This document shows positions 1-11,765 of a DNA stretch of 64,000 nt, piece after piece. The stretch is taken from contig NC_134417.1 of assembly GCF_030867145.1 (NCBI RefSeq), forward strand, positions 12,439,577 to 12,503,576, read 5' to 3'. Below the pieces are notes generated by a model. That model did not search any database. It saw only the letters and a program-made list of their open reading frames with translations, and was not told where the DNA came from. Position 1 is the stretch's first letter. Every line of letters starts with the position of its first letter. The position numbers and the translations under genes were made by a program. The stretch comes from Opisthocomus hoazin (lineage: Eukaryota; Chordata; Aves; Opisthocomiformes; Opisthocomidae).

Positions 1-817
1 TTCAGCGAGACCTGGACAGGCTGGAAATTTGGGCAGAGAGGAACCTGATGAGGTTCAACAAGGGCAAGTATAGGGTCCTACACCCGGGGAGGAACAACCC
101 AATGCGCCAGTACAGGCTTGGGGTGGACCTGCTGGAGAGCAGCTCTGTGGAGAGGGACCTGTGTGTCCTGGTGGCTGACAGGTTAACCATGAGCCAGCAG
201 TGTGCCCTGGCTGCCAAGAAGGCCAGTGCGATCCTGGGGTGCATTAAGACCAGTGTGGCCAGCAGGTCGAGGGAGGTTCTCCTCCCCCTCTACTCTGCCC
301 TAGTGAGGCCCCATCTAGAGTACTCTGTCCAGCTCTGGGCTCCCCACTTCAAGGAAGACGAGAAGCTGCTGGAGAGTGTCCAGCGGAGGGCTACGAGGAC
401 GATGAGGGCACTGGAGCATCTCTCCTATGAGGAAAGGCTGAGGGAGCTGGGCTTGTTTAGCCTGAAGAAGAGAAGGCTGAGAGGGGACCTTATAAATATC
501 TTAAGGGTGGGTGTCAAGAGGATGGGGCCAGACTCTGTTCAGTGGTGCCCAGCAATAGGACAAGGGGCAATGGGTGCAAACTGAAGCACAGGAAGTTTCG
601 TTTGAACATGAAGACGACCTTCTTTACTTTGAGGGTGACAGAGCATTAGAACAGGTTGCCCAGAGATGTTGTGGAGTCTCGTTCTCTGGAGGTATTGACG
701 ATCCGCCTGGACGCTGTCCTGTGCAACATGCTCTAGGTGACCCTGATTTGGCAGGGGGGTTGGACTAGATGACCCACAGAGGTCCCTTCCAACCCCTACC
801 ATTCTGTGATTCTATGA
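1..817 (+). mobile_element. CR1 LINE, 3' portion, cut by window start
   Basis: This is the 3' part of a chicken-repeat-1 non-LTR retrotransposon in sense orientation. A reading frame from 48 to 584 encodes the end of a CR1-type reverse transcriptase. Diagnostic strings are [20 protein letters not shown] and [20 protein letters not shown], followed by [16 protein letters not shown]. The frame then breaks and the expected downstream block is no longer in phase, so the copy is inactive. It ends near 801-817 with ATTCTGTGATTCTATG, the short octamer tail that CR1 has in place of poly(A). It closely resembles the copy at 3610-4724, so the two probably belong to the same or related subfamilies. The left end lies outside the window. 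Confidence 0.95.
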
Positions 818-3609
818 ACAGTCTTTGGCTACAGTTAGTGGTGCTGACTGTGACATAGTGTATTTTGCCTCTCAGCAAGATTCTTTCCAAATTCTAAAAC
901 AGCAATGATGAAAGAGAAATCTGTTTCCACGACATTTGGTTGTTTTATTGAATGTTTAGGAATCCTCAGTGGTTGCTTGACTTAGAAGAATGCAAAGAAA
1001 AAACTGCCTGTGTAAACCAATGTAAAACTGTTCTAGAGAATTACTTTCTTGCTGGAGATAAGAATAAGTTTCTCTTGTGTTAGACAAATAGTTTAGGAGA
1101 GATTTCTTCCTGGACTAAACCAATCACTGGACAACCTGAACTTTTCATAGCTCCTATACCATAGTACTGCTGATTCTGGACTAAATAACATTTTTAACAG
1201 TTACGAAAAAAACTTCTATTCTTTTTTGAAATGTATTTTTTGGGGGAAGAGGTGGGCTAAATTCTTATGTGGTCAGACTTTTCTTTAAAAGCATGGCCTT
1301 TACCATTTTTTAAAAATCCGTATCTCCTGGTGCGGTTTCGTATCCCGCAGGTTCTGATTCTCTAAGTGTTCTCTTTCATATAAGAGTAATGAAATTAGTT
1401 TAGTTTTATCCACTATTGTAAAATGTAAAAGCCTTACTTCATCTTTTGAGTATTTTCTCCATTCTGTAAAATCCAAGCTTTATATAAGAGTGTTAAAGCA
1501 GAAGAAAATATCTTAACTCTCTTTAGCAGTCCTGTTCTTACTGACTCAGTGAGCCTTCCACGCCTTTAAAAAACCCTTTACTGTTTGTTGCTTTAACATA
1601 TACTTCCTTGCTGCTCTCACTTATCAGATACAATTGTTTTTAAAATGAGAGGTTTGTTTATCATTTACACTTGAACCTGTAAGGAATTCGTACTGGTGCA
1701 TCTGTGGTAGTTCTGACAAGTGAGACATCTGTAGCTTCAGTTCTGACACAAGCAGGAGAAAACAAGGTGGGAAGAGTCCACATAGGAAAAAAAAGTATCC
1801 TTAGTTACAGAGGGTCATGTGGGCAAACAGTGGATCAGTGTAACACTTTCAGTGTCTAATCCTTTATTTAGAAAGCCTAATCTTGACTGCAATGTTTTTC
1901 TAATTAGAAGCCAATTTCAGATCTTCGCTCCCTTAGCAAAAATTCTTAAAATTGTTGAGTCCCTTGATTATAATTATTCATTCAGTCCCTTTGACTATAA
2001 CTATTTACAATAGAGTTTGCAGTGTATTACAGAAGCTCTGGTTAAAGACACAGTTATACTGGCAGCCCCATTAAAACTAGTTGAAGACAAAAAGTGGTAC
2101 CTTTTTTTACCTTGTTCAAGACTTGCTTTTTTATTTTGATGAACTTGAGATTTCAGAGATTCCTTTAGATTAAGTCTTCATTAGGGAAATGAAGAAAAAA
2201 CAAAAAAAATTGCTGGGCCAGCTTCCCAGACTTTTCAGTGCAGCACACTCCAAAGAAAGAAGGTCTTTGGGTTGTCGTATTCAGAACAGGCACTGCTACA
2301 GGGAATGCTGCATACTGCATTTGAGCTCTTGACTCTCACAGTGGAATCACAAATCCTTTGTTAGGGCCTGTACGATGCAAAGACAGGATGACAGGTAAGC
2401 AGCTTTGACTGATAGATGCGATACATCTGGTAGATGTGCCCATCATCCTATTGAATTATGCCATTCAGGTGACACTGGCAAAGGATTGCTTACTGTTGTT
2501 TTCAAATCTGAAGGGACTAAAGCTTTGTAAGATATGCTCAGCCCTTCTGAACACAGCAGAACTTCAAGCACGTAAGTATTTTTGCTAGCAAAATGTCTCT
2601 TCACAGTTAGATGGCAACATTTTAAGATTTTGAGAAGCTAAGGCTTGACCTTATCTACCACTTTCTACCTATCTTTTCTATATCTAACCTTAATTTTTAA
2701 ACATGTTTATTGCTATACAGTATGTTCTGTCTTTATTCTTCGTATTTTACTCTCCTTACTAAAACTTCATCCCTGTTATTATAGTTTAGAATTTATTTCT
2801 CGTTACCACCATTCTCATTAGCTGTCATAAACTCTTCTAGAATGTACTTTGTATGACAGTAAAATTTATTTAATTTATCTTTTCCTTTTGAATAGTTTGT
2901 TACTGGTCTGCCAGGTGGAGCTATAACACTTTGGCAAGTACAGTATATTCAAAATATTTAGTTGCCTCCGGAAAGGCTACAGGGTGGTATGAACACACTT
3001 TAAGCTATATTCCTTAAGAAACAGAGAAAACCTCAATTATTAAAATGTAGTGTCCTTTGTGGCAGCAATTTCTAACTCAAGTTCTACGTTTCATTACTGT
3101 GGTAAGTACTTTCACAGTCAACAACTCTTTGTTTCTTCTAGTATGACTTAATTTTAATGAGCTCAGTGATTTCATATTATGTTCCCTACTCTTGAAAGTT
3201 AACAAAATGCAGTTAAGAGAACTTCTACATCCTTTAGAAGATTCATCCCAGTGGCAGGAAACGTTCAGTTAGGTTTTAAAAAATATGTCAATAAATGGAC
3301 ATGAAAGCAAGTGTTTAAGCTCTTCAGCTTACACTGAAGATCAAGCATTTAAAAATGCAGTGTTTTATAAGGAGAATAATAATGGAACTACTGTCAAAGA
3401 GCTGATCTGCCAAAAACTTTCAAATATTTGCATTTGTTTCAAGTTTGAAAACCAAATACAGTAACACTAAATATTTTATTGTTGTTTTATATTTTGAAAG
3501 GTGATGCTGTTTACAGGGTATGGGCATGTAAGGACAAGCCTAATGGGCCAAAACAAATATCCATGTAGACCAACATCCTGCCATTTAACTGTATCCATGA
3601 AGTGGATGC
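818..3609. other. Intergenic AT-rich DNA, no gene seen
   Basis: This stretch has no convincing coding region, RNA gene or recent repeat. The longest open frame (1819-2013, 64 codons) shows no protein-like pattern. Poly(A) and poly(T) runs are common, as in ordinary avian intergenic DNA. The last 100 bases before the next CR1 copy do not resemble CR1 coding sequence. Confidence 0.6.
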
Positions 3610-4724
3610 CTAGGAAGGCATTCCATAACATCCTGCTAGGGAAGCTCAGGAAGTGTGGGCTGGATGAGTGGTCAGTGAGGTGGATTGAGAACTGGCTGAA
3701 TGGCAGAACTCAGAGAGTTGTCATCAGCAGCGCTGAGTCTAGTTGGAGGCCGGTAACTAGTGGTGTCCTCAGGGGTCAGTACTGGGCCCAGTCTTGTCTA
3801 ACTTCTTCATCAACGACCTGGATGAAGAGTTAGAATGTACCCTCAGCAAGTTTGCTGATGACACCAAACTGGGAGGAGTGGTGGATACACCAGAAGGCTG
3901 TGCTGCCATTCAGTGAGACCTGGACAGGCTGGAAAGCTGGGCAGAGAGGAACCTGATGAAGTTCAACAAGGGCAAATGCAGGGTCCTGCACCTGGGGAGG
4001 AACAACCCCAATGCGCCAGTACAGGCTTGGGGCAGACCTGCTGGAGAGCAGCTCTGTGGAGAGGGACCTGGGTGTCCTGGTGGACTACAGGTTGACCATG
4101 AGCCAGCAGTGTGCCCTGGCTGTCAAGAAAGCTAATGGAGTGCATCAAGAGAAGTGCGGCCAGCAGGTCGAGGGAGGTTCTCCTTCCCCTCTACACTGCC
4201 CTAGTGAGGCCCCATCTGGAGTAGTCTGTCCAGTTCTGGGCTCCCCAGTTCAAGAAAGATGAGGAGCTGCTGGAGAGAGTCCAGCGGAGGGCTACAAGGA
4301 TGGTGAGGGGACTGGAACATCTCTCCTACAAGGAGAGGCTGAGGGAGCTGGGCTTGTTCAGCCTGGAGAAGGCTGCGAGGGGACCTAATATATGCTTATA
4401 AATATCTCAAGGGAGATATGTCAGGAGGATGGGGCCAAACTCTGTTCAGTGCTGCCCAGCGACAGGACAAGGGGCAATGGGCACAAACTGAAGCATAGGA
4501 AGTTTCGTTTGAACATGAGGAAGAACTTCTTCCCTCTGAGGGTGACGGAGCACTGGAACAGGCTGCCCAGGGAGGTTGTGGAGTCTCCTTCTCTGGAGAT
4601 ATTCAAGACCCACCTGGACAAGGTCCTGTGCAGCCTGCTGTAGGTGACCCTGCTTCGGCAGGGGAGTTGGACTAGATGACCCACAGAGGTCCCTTCCAAA
4701 CACTACCATTCTGTGATTCTGTGA
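3610..4724 (+). mobile_element. CR1 LINE, 5'-truncated copy of about 1.1 kb
   Basis: This sense-oriented CR1 copy keeps more of the reverse transcriptase than the others here. Translation begins in the middle of the RT domain (KAFHNILLGKLRKCGLDEWS, then WIENWLNGRTQRVV). The catalytic FADDTKLGG block follows, in a shifted frame, at about 3850-3875. After it come the [20 protein letters not shown] block (its first residue preceded by a stop) and the C-terminal thumb sequence. Frameshifts and stops show that it is dead. It ends at 4709-4724 with ATTCTGTG repeats. The 5' end is set by where similarity to CR1 begins and could be off by some tens of bases. 5' truncation is the usual result of LINE target-primed reverse transcription. 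Confidence 0.95.
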
Positions 4725-4879
4725 AGAAGCACAAATAGGGTGGACATATACTTTTGCAGACTTTTCACACCTGAGCAATCCTTTTCATCTCAGGGACTTC
4801 CAAAGTCAGATGCAGTTTCTGTGTACACAGCTAGCCTCAATGTGCTTCTCTTCGTGAACCTGCCCAGTCTTCCTTAGAA

Positions 4880-5290
4880 CCAGTACAAACTTTGAGGGTC
4901 TGCCATGCTCTTCAACAAGGAGTTCCACAGCTCTATTACTCATTGCAATACTCATTTTATTGCTCTGAATCAGGATGCTATTAACCTAAATTGTGAGGTT
5001 TTTAACTGTTTCTTGTAATTCTTGCAGTAGAAAAGATGATAAACATCTGAGATGTATCCAGCCTTTCCATTATACTCACCATCTTGTACTTTTATCATAT
5101 CCCTCCATGATACCTGTTTCTGAAACTGAACAGTCCTAGTTTACTTAATTGCTCCTGGCAAGGAAGTTATACTTTTGATCACCCTTCAGCTCTTCTCTGA
5201 AACTTTTCCAGTCATAGTTTACATTTTTTGATATAGCAGATAACAAGACCAGCATGGCAAACCATAACACAGGATTTTAATTCTTTTGAC
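4880..5290. repeat. Probable ancient amniote interspersed repeat
   Basis: Several blocks resemble an old repeat that I remember as widespread in turtle, crocodile and bird genomes. They are an 'aaggagttccacag' block near 4917, a 'tttatcatatccctcc' block near 5091, a 'ctgaacagtcctagt' block near 5127 and a 'cttctctgaaac' block near 5193. The blocks occur in the expected order with many differences, as in a diverged copy. I cannot assign a family name, and the boundaries are approximate. Confidence 0.45.
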
Positions 5291-8200
5291 TGTTTTCTAT
5301 GTCAAGGAATATTCTACTGCTGTAGGTAATACTAGAGATTTGAATCTGACTTGTAATCTTTCTGTGTTATATTTTCCTCATTTTTAAATCAGGGATAATA
5401 TACTTCTCTCACAAGATTGTTAAGAAGACTAATGGGATTATTTTACTCTTACCGACATAAGGAACACACTTTGTACTTCCTCTGCCTCCTGCACCAAGAG
5501 ACACACTGTTTAGGAAGTATCAAAACAGATAGCAGAATGGCATAGCTTAGATCTAAAGACTGCTCTGAAATGTAAAATAGAGTACAGGGTAGCAGCGGAG
5601 GACAACTGACTGGATTTTAGTTCTAGAGTATGGGACATTAAAAAAAACAAACTACTGGAACAGAAGTCCCAATTATATATTCCTCCTGGAAAGGCTGTCA
5701 AGGGAGGAAAACTTCTTCACAACTATTGACTATAATTATAAAAATTGATAAGTATTTGTTATACACATTTTTCCTGAAACTGAATTACTGGAAAATCTTC
5801 TCATCTTTTGAATTTGACAAAACAGTGCGGAAGGGACTTCATTGCGTTACTGCTTGTGCAGTAACATCTCATGGCACAAATCACATTAAAGCTAAGGTTT
5901 TAGCTAATATTTAACAACTCTAAGACTGAAATGGAAAAACCAACTAAACCTAACTTATAGATCGGCTTCATTTAACATTAGATGTGTAGCTTTTGAAATG
6001 CTGATATCTTTTTTTCAGGTTAAATACATTAAAATTGAAAGAAGAGACATCTTTAATGTATATATGCAACAGCAATGGAAAGCAAGCAGCTGCTGTTGTG
6101 GATCATAGTTACCATAGCAATGCATTCCCATAGTCACTTAGAGACTCATTTATAATAATAGGGGCTTTAGTAAAGAAGAATGCAAAATTTGCCAATAGCA
6201 TTCATATGGTTTCCTGTATTACAGATTTTCGCTGTTTACAATAAGATAACTTTATTAGCAGATGGACAGTCACCACTGAACGAACATGATGAAGTAAATT
6301 AGAGAGTTGGTTTTCAGTTCCTTTCTTCCAATCTGAGTAATTACTTATAAAGAATCCTTTGAAATCAGTAACATCAGACCCAGGACAACTCATGAAAAGT
6401 CCAAGCCAATGTCCAATCAATGTTCTTCTATTAAATTTGGTGCTGTCTTATCAGGTTCATACTTGTATAAAATAATACAAAAAGAAGAACAACTTTCAGG
6501 GGCCCACAATTTTCATGCCATGAAAATTCTGATTAATGTAAAACTTGCCCACTGATCATTGAGTGGTATATAGGAAGAAAACAAAAAAAACCCCACCCTA
6601 AACCCTCCCAGTAGACAAACCTGAAAACCCACATTAAGCAATGATACATTTAAATAAACAGATGTATACTTACACATAGAACTAATTGAACAAAATTAAG
6701 CTACGTGTAAAAGCAGCAAAATTCTGTGCTGAAAGAAAATACCTTATGTGTTTATTGTAAAACTATTGTGTAAAGTTTGAAGATGAAAACAAATAATTTT
6801 CATTGAGACACTTCACAGTTTCCACGAGAAACAAATAAAATAAATTCACACAATAACATAAGCACTGTCACCTTACTGTTACACCAATATAAAGAATGTA
6901 CTGCATGAAATCAGAATAAAAATCCATGCTGATTTTAAAGGACAAAAATAATGACTATCCTTAACCTGTACTTGAAGATGTGAATACTTTTGGAAATTTT
7001 GATATTCAAGTTCAGTGCTATAATCATCAAATGTGCATATCATGATGATAAAGCACATTTGCTAGGATGTTGATTCAGCAAAATAACCTGTACCATTGTT
7101 AAGCTGTTCAAATAACCTGTAAGGTTCTTCAGCTGTTCAAAGAATATAATACAAGCAAGGAAGAAAGTAAAAGGAAGAAGTAATGGAGGAAGAATGCCAA
7201 GCAGGTAGAGCACAGAACAGAGGTTATGCTACACGTCCTCAGGCAGTTGCAAACATCATCCCTCCCTCTTGGTCTCCAAGATGACTGGGATAGACCGTTG
7301 GCTGGATAGACAGTTTACACAGCCCAGCCGCATATCCAGATTCCTTCAGTTATGTTCTCTTTTCTGCTAAGAGACTGAATTTGAAAGATGTCGGAGGATA
7401 TTGAACGTTTGTCCCAATCTGTGGATGTCCCCCAACATAAAAAGGCAAAATTTTCAGAAATCTCAGGCATGCCCACTGCAGCTATTCCTGTGACACACAC
7501 TTCTGAACTATGTGTATGTAGTCAGTCTGATGCATGTGAACATAAATACGTAAACTCTTGATTATAAAGCTGCAGAACTTTGAATTATTCTTCTTGGTAC
7601 ATCTTTCAGACTTGCCTGGGTAAAGTGACAATGAGACAATGATCCCTATTTTGAAAGTGGCAAGTGGATTCTGTGACTGAATATGGGAATGAGTCTCAGA
7701 CAATTAAAAAAAAAAAAGAGGATACTCTAATTTGCAGTATCTGCAAGAATTTTGAGATAGCTGTCATTTTGGACAGCTGCTCATTCTGTAGTTTGAAATA
7801 AGAGCTCAGAGTGAAGTACCCTAGTAATTCTGGGTGGGTGGTTGCTTTCTCGTTATGGAGACAAAAGGCCTGGATCTATTCAAGTCTTCTTTCAGATCAA
7901 TATACTAGATAATTTAATGCTGTGCAAGACATCTCTGTAGCCATACAGTCTGTGATTTTCATGAAGCCTCTTGATGTCTCCGAAAACAGTGGGAATGTAT
8001 TATGTCCACTTACATTAAAGGTCTATGCATAACTCCAACACAACATTGTTATGGGAGATGAAACATATCCATATATGGAGCCAGCCATAATAGGTAACTG
8101 TTAGAAAGACACTTCATAACATACAGCAAACTGAGACCCTATTGCTGAGCTACTGCAAAGCAGCCATCTGTACCTATACTAACCTGCTATACATCAGAGA

Positions 8201-10129
8201 ACTTCACGTGCTTGCAGTCCACTGATAGTCTGTATTTTCGTTCCAGTCACTGGAATCTTTGATGAATTACATTGTCATACATAACAAGTCTTCACAGGAA
8301 AACTACTGCAGTTTATTTTGAAGCTTAGTTGGAAGGCAGCAACTCTAGAAAAACAGGAAATGCATATTATAGTGCATTATCTAGTTTGTTTTGCATTCCC
8401 CTGAACCTTGAAATGGATTCCCCTTTCCTCCTGACATGTATCATTCACAAATCATGCTTTTTAAGAGCTACAAGATGCATCTACCATTTTCGCAATTAAT
8501 CATTTTTACTCAGTCGCTCTCCCTCCTTTGCTTTCACTTACCAACTCTGCCTCAACTTTTTTTTTCACTTTTCAGTATTCCAAATGCAATCAGTTGCATC
8601 TTCCTGTCTCCTTTGTTTCTTTAAGCAAAATTTGTAAATCTGTGAAACCAAATTACAACCACATTGTACAAAAAGGCAGCCTCCACCTTCCTTTATCCCT
8701 CAGAAACAACCCCCAAAGTCTCCAATGAATACTATGAAACCAGAAATAGCAACTTCTATGTAACTCAGAACAAGTTGTCTGATCTGTTTATAAATAGCAG
8801 ATTTGTTTGCTTATGGATTTGCAATGTCAAATGCTTTAAGAACACTACATTGTTGTTGGAAAAGCGTATTAGTTAAACTATTCAGAAGATTCTTTGTACT
8901 TTAAAATGATGTTTTCACCTAGTAAAGATTAAAATATTCTGTTCATATTCAGAAGGATCAAGCTGTTTTCCTACAACGGAGCAAATGAGGAAGCCTGAGA
9001 AATAAGCAACGTAGAAAAGAAACATTACTTCAATGTATTTGTGTATATTTGGATTTGTTAGTGACTTATTAAGCTACAGAGTAACTAATTTTAGATGGAG
9101 AAACAGCATGTAAAGAAGACGAGACAAGCTTGGCTAGTGAGTTTGGAGTTTACATCCAGCAAAAGAAACAGTTCATCTTTCAGGACCTATTATTATTTGA
9201 AATGTGGCATCAAGCAGTGTGTCCACAAATGAATACCTGAGTAAAGGAAGACTACGTATATTTATTTGTTATGTATATGTATTTATTTTCTAGTAAAACC
9301 GGTGGTTTGCAGACCAGAACTTGCTGATCGGATGATTTGACCCTACAAACAGCATTTAACAAGACGTGTTGAATGAGATATGGTCATGCTTGACAGATCA
9401 CTGTACACACAACAGCGTGACAAAACCTCAGTATGATGGATTCTTTAGTTTTTATACATATAAAGGTCAAAACACAGTACACAGGGAGATCAGTACATGC
9501 TAAGGTAAAAAGCCAAATATATTTCCAATATTCTACCTATTAAGCACTTAAATTTATGTATCATGCAAATGAAAATAACTGGAAATTATCCATCTGCTAC
9601 ACTTCTTCCCCCAACCATCATATCCCTACTGTACTTTTGAGACTGAACAGGTAATATGAAGGTTGTCTTTAACTTGGGGGAGCACAGGCTCACTTGAAGG
9701 AAAGCCATACTGGAAGAGATTAAGACTTTCACCCTTTTTTCTAGTTAATCTCTTTTATTCTGTTCTGTGTCAGCTTTACAGAATGGTTCTTCACCTGTGG
9801 CCAGTAGCATCGACAGCACTGACAGCAGAGCACGCGAAGGCTGCCTGCACAGCACGCTACCTTCTCCTTTCCACTGATGAGACGGTGACGGCATGTACTG
9901 ACAGGACGAATGCGTTCTGAAGGATCAGGTGTAGCGAACCCACCACAAAACCGAGACGTTAATCAAACACACGAACTGCCTCGCGCCAGCGCTGGAAGTT
10001 TAAAGTGGAAAACCTGTCCTGCGGCCCCAGAGAGCCAAACTCACTCTGTAAGCTGTAAGCTCACTTCAGTTGTTCGTAAACTACACGCGGTTGCATGAGG
10101 TGTTTTGCAGGAACCTCTGTTCTGTGCTC
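5291..10129. other. Upstream intergenic DNA of DIPK2A, no gene seen
   Basis: This AT-rich region between the repeats and the CpG island has no open frame over about 85 codons and none that resembles a known family. I see no CR1, tRNA or small RNA gene. In mammals the upstream neighbour of this gene is SLC9A9 on the opposite strand (from memory), but none of the frames here resembles the SLC9A9 N-terminus, so it is probably farther left. GC content begins to rise from about 9780. Confidence 0.55.
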
Positions 10130-10875
10130 CTTCCCTGACGAAAAGCACGGCAAACCGGGCACGACGGGTAGGGCTCCCGCCGCCGAAGGGCCGCGCCTGC
10201 CCCGAGGGCGGGCGGCCGGTCCCGCCGTCCCGGGCGCTCGGCAGCCCCGGCACCGCCATGCGCGCCAGCGAACAGCCGCTCAGCGGCGGGTCTGAACCGC
10301 GCCGGTACCACCGCGCCAGGCGACGGCGGCGGGACCGCGTCGGCGACCCTTGAGGGTGGCTTTGAGGCGCGGGCTGCGGCGGGGCGGGCAGGGCCGCCCG
10401 AGGTGATGGAAACCGCACTGGCCGCAACGCATTCGGGTTCCGCCGGTCGCGTAGCGCCGCTGGCCCGGGCCGGTGTTGGGCGGGCCGCTTCCCGCTGGCA
10501 GCTGGTGAGCGCCGGGGCCGCGGGGCGGAAGGCGGACAACATGGCGGTGGCAGCTGCCGACCGCGCAGCTCGCTGCCCGGGCGGAGCGAGACTCCGACGG
10601 GCACGGGGCTGCGCAGGCGGGAAGGGCACCCCACCCCGCCCCGCCCCTTCCTCAGCGCGCGCGCACGGCCCTCTCCGCTTCCAACCGCGTGCGTGGCGGC
10701 CCCTCCCTCCGGCGCCGAGGGAAGGGGGGGTTGGACCGCACGCAACCGCGCCGCGTCACGCGCAGCCAACCGCCACGGCCGAGGCCCCACCCCGTGTGGG
10801 CGGGGGCAGCGGCGGGAGGAGGAGACCCCGCGGGGCGGGGCGAGGGGGGGAGGTGCGCGGCTCGTGCCCACCTCC

Positions 10876-10908
10876 GCGGCGGCGGCGGGAGCGGCGGCGG
10901 CGGCGGGG
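10876..10908 (+). repeat. Interrupted CGG/GGC trinucleotide repeat in promoter or 5' UTR
   Basis: Two short runs of GGC units are separated by a GGA interruption, directly between the two GC boxes and about 200 bases before the start codon. Such runs often vary in length. Whether this one is transcribed depends on the true transcription start. Confidence 0.85.
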
Positions 10909-11111
10909 CCCCTCCCCGGGGGCGGGGCCGCCCGGGCCGGCGGGCTGCTGGCGCCTCCCCCCCCTCCCCTCCCCGCCGTCCCCTCAGTAACTTGGCCGCC
11001 TTTTACCGGGCGAGCGGCGAGGCGGAGAGTTTACTGGTGCCGGAGCCGCGGCGCGGCCGGGGCGCGGAGCGAGCGCGGCGGAGGGCGGGGTGCCCGGGCC
11101 GGCCCGGGACG

Positions 11112-11765
11112 ATGCTGCGGCTGGTGTCGCTGAAGTTGGGGCGGCTGTACCGCTACGTGAAGCTGGCGGTGCTGGGCAGCCTGGCGGCGGCGCTGGTGCT
11201 GAACACGCACTCGCTGCTGGCCTCGCTGCAGCGCAACGAGCTGTCGGAGCGGCGCTTCCTGCAGCTCAATAAGTGCCCGGCCTGCTGGGGCACCAGCTGG
11301 TGCCGCAAGTTCCTCAACGGGCAGCTGCGGCTGGAGAGCTGGGGCCGCCTGCGCCTCTTCGACTTCTTCAACGTCAAGAACGTCTACTTCGCGCGCTACG
11401 GGGAGCCCCGCGAGGGCAGCCGCCGCGTCGTCCTCAAGCGCCTGGGCTCGGCGCAGGAGCTCGCCGACATCGACTCCAAGATCTGCCGCCGCGCCACCGG
11501 CAGGGGCCGCTGTGACCTCCTGCAGGCCCTGCACGCCACCGAGTTCGCCAGCCTCAACGGCGACGTGCGGCTCCTCACCCCCGACGCCGTGGAGGGCTGG
11601 TCGGACCTGGTGCACTGCCCCTCGCAGCGCCTGCTCGACCGCCTGGTCCGCCGCTACGCCGAGACCAAGGACTCGGGCAGCTTCCTGCTGCGCAACCTGA
11701 AGGACTCGGAGCGCATGCAGCTCCTCATCACCCTCGCCTTCAACCCCGAGCCGCTGGTCCTGCAG
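11112..11765 (+). CDS. DIPK2A: DIPK2A coding exon 1
   Basis: This exon encodes residues 1-218, from MLRLVSLKLGRL to NPEPLVLQ. It is very GC-rich, with mostly G or C at third codon positions, unlike exons 2 and 3, because it lies within the CpG island. It ends at a consensus donor, CAG|GTAAG, with the splice between codons (phase 0). It carries the hydrophobic N-terminus, the cysteine cluster, the lysine of VVLKRLG and the highly conserved WSDLVHCPSQRLLDRLVRRY block. Confidence 0.96.

Noticed and set aside
48..584. 178-codon frame as a host gene
   Set aside because: It is the C-terminal reverse transcriptase segment of a truncated CR1 element.
5291..10129. First exon of SLC9A9, the expected divergent neighbour in mammals
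   Set aside because: No frame on either strand resembles the SLC9A9 N-terminus, so it must lie outside the window if synteny holds.
10041..10871. 276-codon minus-strand open frame (and 182- and 195-codon frames on either strand)
   Set aside because: They lie in the CpG island, where stop codons are rare. The translations are Arg/Pro/Ala/Gly-rich low complexity, and several frames are open at once.
10689..11111. In-frame N-terminal extension of DIPK2A upstream of 11112
   Set aside because: The frame is open only because the island lacks stops. No plausible upstream ATG starts it, and the known protein begins at the 11112 ATG with A at -3.
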